This document shows, in pieces, positions 59,492 through 64,000 of a stretch of 64,000 bases of DNA. The position numbers were made by a program, and so were the translations under genes. Location of the stretch: NCBI GenBank assembly GCA_946807835.1, contig OX327704.1:6820001-6884000 (forward strand), in the 5' to 3' direction. The DNA comes from Ailanthus altissimus. Taxonomy: Eukaryota > Streptophyta > Magnoliopsida > Sapindales > Simaroubaceae. Each line of letters opens with the position of its first letter. Positions within the stretch are counted from its first letter, which is position 1. The notes under the pieces were generated by a model. It saw only the letters and a program-made list of their open reading frames with translations. It did no database searches and was not told the DNA's origin.

Positions 59492-61840
59492 TGTTAGAAT
59501 TTGTGCTTACGTGTAATCCTATTATGTATAAATATTTAATTATAGTATTTATACAATTATTATTTCTAATAAAAATTTTAATATTATTAATTATTAAATA
59601 GTAAGATGCTTGTTACGTTTCAGACATTGTATGATCTGAAGGAGTTCAAATTTGGTCTAAAGAAGTTTAGATAAGTATTAAGAGTTAGCAACGCTAAAAG
59701 TTATATGTGTTAAGAGTTAGCAGGTTACAAGAGTTAGTGAAATCTAAGGAGTTAGAGCCTTATCAGAAATGGGACAAAGAATTTAGAATATACTAATAAT
59801 AACATAGTTACAAAGAGTTGTAGATGGTGCTAAGAAATGTCATTATACAAGTATGTTCTCAAACACTATATTTTTGATCTAATTTCATTGATGCAGGCTT
59901 ATCAGTGAAACCTATTAATATAGATTAGTGTATGTCTATATCTGGATGGTTTAGATGGTTAATCTTAGCAAACCATGAGCTTAGTGGAAGCTCGTATAGA
60001 GCAATAAGTATCCAGTGAGGACTGGATACTGAACAGACTCATGAGGACCTTCAATAGACATCTCATAAAGCCGTCAATGAAAGGTCTTCTGAGTTGAGTA
60101 GTATTTTATAGTTTTTTGACCTGAGCGCCATGGTGGGCTTGTGAGTGATTCACTATATTTTGGTTCTACAAATGTCAAAAATCTTTTATGGTCTAACTGC
60201 TGGGTATCGTTGGGTATGGTCTGATGCTTATAGAGTCTAGTGTGCGTAGATATGAGACCCGTTAGCTTATATGAGTGAGTTGTATATCCTGATACTCTGA
60301 GATTGTATTTTAGAAAGTCTTGTGGTTACAAGCGTGAACCTCAAAAAATATATTCCGAAGGGATAAATAATATCACAAAAGTATTTATGGATATTGTTTA
60401 TGGAAATATAAATCTGGAGCTAAGTTCTTGGTTGAGCAAATAGAGATTTGACGGTGTTGATCTATATATCTATTCTTCCAGGATATAAATGGCGGAAGGA
60501 TTGTACAAATATGCTATAACCTCAACTTGCATGGTCTAACGCATTGCTTTGTAATATTCGTAATGTGTATGTTGGGAATCGTTTATGGATGTATGAAGGA
60601 GCTCTATATGACAAACTGGACATGAACCTAGAGAGTCTCACAATATGAAGTGTACTCATTACACACTAGGGTAGCAGACTTGATTGAATAATTTGATCTA
60701 ATAAATTCTAACAAAATCAAATAATTGTTTCGGGATCCGTCGAGATGTGCATTTGTCAAAACTTAATTGTTAAGTACATCACTTAATTAGTTAATAAGAG
60801 TTGTTAATCAATAGAATGTTGACAAGTGACACAATTTAGTCCATGAATTATTTTTACTTTAAATTTACTATTTAACCTTGGTAGTAAAAACAAGTAAGGT
60901 AAAAGTAATTATTCAAAATTATTTTGAATAATTAAATTATATATATTATTAGATAATATTATAATAAATTCATTATGACAATGGACTATATGTTAGCTAT
61001 TCAAAATATTTAAATAATTTAAATGTTAGGTATTTAAATTTTTTGTTGGCCATTGAATTAAATAAATTGGTAATTAATTAAAGAAAGCACAAACCATTAT
61101 TTGTAATGGGGCGCTTTCTTAATGGCCATCAATTATTTCTATTAAGCATGATAATGGTAGGGGCATTATGATGACAATGTTCAAAAGCAAAATGAATGAA
61201 TTCATTAATTAATTTTGGCAATGTAAGATTCGGCCAAGTGAATGAAAGAGGGGGAGAGAGTGTTTTTGGTTGTTTCAAAAAGGTTGAGAAAACAAAATGA
61301 AGTCTCTCTTCTTCTTCACTTATGAGGTTAGTCATGTATCATAGAAAATGAAGAAAGAAAAATCAATTTTTCACAAGAGTTATTCAAAACATTTTTTTAT
61401 AGAAATTGTTTCTAAGTTTTATGCAAAAGTTGCATAAATATATTAATCATCTTTATTTTATTGAAAATAATTTTTGTATTCAAAGAGTTTGAATATATGT
61501 TACTGAAAATTCTAAATCAAAGCTATTATTCTAACTTCATAATCCCACCAAACCATTATAGACTAGAATTGTTTAAGAATACACTTCAAGGTAAGCTTTT
61601 CACTTGGATAATTGGAGGATTTGAAGTTTTGTAAAGCTACCTTCATTAGGTAAGTGTTTTTATATTTTATTTTAGCACAATTATTCATCATATATAAATT
61701 TTGTATAATAGTTATACATAAGCATATATGTGATATATGTATTTAATTCAATTTGGTATATTTTGTTAACATACTTTCGTTGCGCGTTGTAAAATTTTGA
61801 AATTACATATACATTCGTATATCACACACTCAACCTGACA
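59492..61840 (+). mobile_element. Copia 3' LTR, copy E
   Basis: TGTTAGAATTTGTGCTTACG to CACTCAACCTGACA, 2349 bp, collinear with solo LTR copy C. It follows copia RNase H and a polypurine tract, so it is a true 3' LTR. The 5' half of its element (5' LTR, gag, integrase, RT) is missing, so no target duplication can be tested. The base right after it continues the chromovirus integrase frame. Confidence 0.85.
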
Positions 61841-64000
61841 TCTTTACCACCACCAAGTCTCCCACATTGTACTCGACATGCCTTTGCTTGTCATCAGCCC
61901 AATTTTTCATCCATTTTGTAGCCTTATTACACTCGCGCTATATTCGACTGCTCGTGCTAGGACTTTGCAGCTTTGAACGCTGCGGAGCTCCTCATCGTAT
62001 CACTAGACACGAGCGTATGCGATGTAAGAGGTTGCTAGCCAATAGCTAACTCAAATGAGCTTCAGTTCGTCGACTCACTTCGCTATAAATTGTATGAGAA
62101 TTATGCCACATTAAGTAGCTTAACCTAATCCTTCTAATTTTCTCTCACAAAGTGTCACAGCTCTAATAGTGCATTCACCCTCTTAGTCTGTACATCCGTT
62201 TGTGGGTGAAAGCTGGTGAAAAAGTGAAGCTGCGATCCCATGAGATTGAATAATCTCATCCAAAATCTTTATGTAAATCTCATATTACAATTACCCTCGG
62301 TAATACCTAGTACTTAGCCACGTGCTTAAAGAAAAGTCTTGCAATCTTCTCCACACAACACTCTTTAAGTGCCTGTATAAAGGTAGTGTGCTTGAAAAAT
62401 CGATCCACCACTATGATGATAGTCTCACATCCCTCGGATTTCAAAACATTTATAATTAAATCTATAGATATGCTCTCCCAAGGCCCCTGTGGGATAGGTA
62501 ATGAATCAAGTAAGCCTGTGAGACTTCGCTACTCGACCTTATCTTGTTGGCACACAAGACAATTCTTCACAAACTACTTCATCTTCTCCCGTATGCATGG
62601 CCAATAGTATACTTCTTGCAATGAAACACGTGTACATCTATGTCTTAGATGTCCAACCTATTTAGTGTCATAACACTCCTTAATGAGGTTCTGCCTCAAG
62701 TTCCCCCACTTCGGCACGTATATCCTTAATGCTCATAGCTGCTAACTCAGCCTTTCAACTTAAGTTGTCCACCACCATATTCATATTGCCTGATTTCAAA
62801 ACATTCATAATTAAATCTATAGATATGCTCTCCCAAGGCCCCTGTGGGATAGGTAATGAATCAAGTAAGCCTGTGAGACTTCGCTACTCGACCTTATCTT
62901 GTTGGCACACAAGATAGTTCTTCACAAACTACTATATCTTCTCCCGTATGCATGGCCAATAGTATACTTCTTGCAATGAAACACGTGTACATCTATGTCT
63001 TAGATGTCCAGCCTATTTAGTGTCATAACACTCCTTAATGAGGTTCTGCCTCAAGTTCCCCCACTTCGGCACGTATATCCTTAATGCTCATAGCTATTAA
63101 CTCAGCCTTTCAACTTAAGTTGTCCATCACCATATTCACATTGCCTGATTTGTACTTTAGCTAGTAATTGAACATCGCCAAAAAATCCTACCACCTAGCT
63201 TGCTTTGGGCTGAGCTACATTTGACTTTAAACGTAACTCATCAGCACGTTGTCCATCATTACCAAGAAATTTTTCCCAAGCAAGTAATGTCAACAGGTAC
63301 GTAGACAATTGATGAACCTTATCATCTTTTTCTTTTGTATCGTATAATGCCTCTCTGTCTCATTGAGTTTTTGGATCTCATATGCAATCAGATGACCTTG
63401 TTGCATCAAAACACCCTCAACGACAAATTTAGTTGCATTAGTATATACCTCATACAATAATAAATGGTTTGGTAATGCTAGAACCAGCTCCTCGATCACT
63501 GCATTCTTCAACAGATCAAAATCTCTTTGGCACTCCTCTGTCCTTTTCTATGCTTTAGTATTCTTTAGTAGGTCAATAAAGGGTACGAAAATAGTAGAGT
63601 AGCTCTTGATAAATCTCCAATAGTAGGCGATTAACCCAAGAAAAGATCGTAGCTCAGTAACTCTTAAGGGTGCTTCTCAATTCACTATAGCGCAAATCTT
63701 TGCTCTATCCATTGCAACTTTCCATTCTTGATCTTCTGGCAAAAAAATTATACCTTCTTGCTTGGCAAACAAACACTTCTCTTTTTTTAAATACAACTCA
63801 TTCTTACAAAACACCATCAAAACAGTCCATAAATGCTCTACATGTTTCTCTAGAGTATTGTTGTAGATCATAATATCTTCTAAGTACACGACAACAAATC
63901 TGTCAAGGAATGGTTGAAGTATATTGTTCATCAGCGTGCAAAACGTGACTGGGGCATTAGTGAGGCTAAACAGCATAACAGGAAACTCGATGCCTCATAG
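61841..64000 (-). pseudogene. Chromovirus (Tekay-like Ty3/gypsy) pol relic: RT, RNase H, integrase
   Basis: Read from 64000 leftwards. RT C-terminal half (63976-63677) has 'FSLTNAPVTFCTLMN', 'RFVVVYLEDIMIYNN' and 'EHVEHLWTVL'. RNase H (63511-63290) has 'ALPNHLLLYEVYTNATKF', 'GGVLMQ'-like 'EGVLMQQGH' and 'LNETERHYTIQKKKM'. Integrase (about 63150-61850) has 'VCQQDKVEQ', a 'PWESISIDLI' core start and ends 'GDLVVVKM'. In the last catalytic motif YLDD has become YLED. Several stops and shifts occur, and the zinc-finger/core junction is duplicated. The rest of the element runs beyond the window on the right; its 3' LTR is at 58296-58792. Confidence 0.85.
62437..63151. repeat. 355-bp tandem duplication inside the integrase relic
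   Basis: 62437-62791 is repeated at 62792-63146, about 97% identical by eye. Differences include caattc/tagttc near 62570, ccaacc/ccagcc near 62656 and ctgcta/ctatta near 62740. The junction lies in 'gcctgatttcaaaac' against 'gcctgatttgtactt'. It doubles the part encoding the integrase zinc finger end and the start of the catalytic core. Confidence 0.9.

Overview
The window is AT-rich plant nuclear DNA, most likely eudicot, though I cannot name the species. The plant assignment rests on Ty1/copia, Ty3/gypsy (Athila/Tat and chromovirus/Tekay types), MULE, hAT, CACTA and LINE remnants together with an intron-rich SR splicing-factor gene. The window opens with a HindIII site, so it may be the edge of a cloned insert.

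Only one host gene is convincing. It lies at about 48.85-54.23 kb on the + strand and encodes an SF2/ASF-type SR protein closest to plant SR34A: 12 coding exons, 255 codons in the favoured model, two RRMs and a short RS tail. It has a leader intron, a TC-rich start region and a telo-box. The last intron has three competing donor sites, one of them a strong GC donor, followed by a 76-bp tandem repeat.

Everything else is transposon strata. 1-6782: two 3' ends of one Athila-like family in opposite orientation, around a decayed env-position ORF with its own promoter-like block and a 5' intron. 6783-10960: a MULE transposase relic split by an Athila-like LTR/leader/truncated gag. 11111-16400: a copia LTR fragment, a 0.9-kb foldback element, a non-autonomous hAT and a LINE ORF1 relic. 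16754-24166: a full-length gypsy element on the - strand with LTRs, a tRNA-Asp primer site, decayed gag and protease, and no reverse transcriptase or integrase. 24.5-31.9 kb: three solo LTRs of one copia family nested inside each other, proven by target-site duplications and rejoined host sequence. 32-38.8 kb: unassigned DNA with a CACTA terminus, a foldback and a possible LTR. 38805-48251: a 9.4-kb Tat-like element lacking pol, itself hit by an Athila-type LTR, a copia solo LTR that carries an hAT, and a chromovirus LTR. 58.3-64.0 kb: a - strand chromovirus (Tekay-like) pol relic interrupted by the 3' half of a copia element.

The most interesting cross-cutting signal is a GC-rich array of short GCGC-type boxes in otherwise AT-rich DNA. 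It sits about 10-80 bp upstream of a TATA-like sequence in five LTRs, and again in front of the internal env-position ORF. It looks like a movable promoter module. Gene calls, splice sites and element borders were read by eye; no alignment or database search was run.
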